A stretch of 64,000 nucleotides of DNA from Pseudoalteromonas xiamenensis (GTDB lineage: Bacteria > Pseudomonadota > Gammaproteobacteria > Enterobacterales > Alteromonadaceae). Location of the stretch: the NCBI RefSeq assembly GCF_030994125.1, contig NZ_CP099917.1, forward strand, positions 434,001 through 498,000, in the 5' to 3' direction. The notes under the pieces are model-generated. The model saw nothing but the letters and a program-made list of their open reading frames with translations. It had not been told where the DNA came from and made no database searches. A program made the translations under genes and the position numbers. Position 1 is the stretch's first letter. Each line of letters opens with the position of its first letter. Shown one piece after another: positions 63,946 through 64,000 of this stretch.

Positions 63946-64000
63946 TTAAGCCACTTCTAACAAATGTTCATGGATAGCTTGAACTACAGAATCAGATTGA
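63946..64000 (-). CDS. C-terminal end of a further gene (partial)
   Basis: The last 55 nt on the minus strand are open and end in TAA at 63946, reading QSDSVVQAIHEHLLEVA. The composition looks coding (regular helix with acidic and hydrophobic residues), but 17 residues are too few for a family name. Confidence 0.4.
   Translation of the reverse strand, partial: QSDSVVQAIHEHLLEVA

Overview
This window looks like chromosome of a marine gammaproteobacterium of the order Alteromonadales, closest in feel to Pseudoalteromonas and relatives. This is judged from gene content and protein wording (yceD-rpmF-plsX-fab-tmk-holB order, rne next to rluC, yejK/yejL/yejM, pheST-ihfA, nadK-recN) and the moderately AT-rich codon use; no rRNA is present to confirm it. 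No insertion sequence, prophage, CRISPR array, tRNA or rRNA was seen. Nearly all of the window is core chromosome, with a few accessory-looking patches.

Layout. 1-10.9 kb: a long leftward lipid/cell-envelope block (yceD, rpmF, plsX, fabD, fabG, acpP, fabF, pabC, mltG, tmk, holB), preceded by maf on the other strand and by rluC plus a HAD phosphatase that is frameshifted. fabH is missing from its usual place between plsX and fabD. 10.9-14.9 kb: a long structured leader and rne, then a 7-bp tandem repeat. 14.9-21 kb: yejK, yejL, a shortened yejM-like gene, a frameshifted DUF4124 gene, aceK and a LysR regulator. 21-25.3 kb: a four-gene overlapping rightward cassette (GT2 polyprenyl-phosphate glycosyltransferase, VTT/TVP38 membrane protein, GT39 transferase, UDP-glucuronate 4-epimerase). 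It reads as a self-contained pathway for adding galacturonic acid to lipid A or another envelope acceptor. Next to it are a decayed histidine-kinase tail and a perfect inverted repeat.

25.3-33.2 kb: leftward DUF349 protein, YeaC, zinc-ribbon membrane protein, alanine/glycine:cation symporter, M14 carboxypeptidase and a long-form GAPDH, each transcription unit closed by a clear terminator. 33.3-41 kb: DUF2989 lipoprotein, ihfA-pheT-pheS, hda with a DUF2066 protein, and a diguanylate cyclase. 41-47.4 kb: gloA, a solute-binding protein, sbcB, a hydroxyisobutyrate-dehydrogenase-like enzyme, glutathione peroxidase overlapping ldhA, and a 2-oxoglutarate/Fe(II) dioxygenase. 47.5-53.6 kb: a divergent signalling pair (REC-histidine kinase, and a large hybrid kinase with GAF, PAS, two receivers and HPt), followed by a secreted coiled-coil protein of unknown function. 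53.8-64 kb: M48 lipoprotein protease, Bcr/CflA efflux pump, hrcA-grpE behind a heat-shock-type promoter, nadK, a membrane-anchored unknown, recN with two LexA boxes, a YqhA-family protein, a small periplasmic protein, an NSS transporter and the tail of one further gene.

Three genes (HAD phosphatase, DUF4124 protein, VTT protein) are broken by what looks like exactly one missing base in a run of 6-7 identical bases. The shared pattern makes homopolymer undercalling the leading explanation, with phase variation as the alternative.
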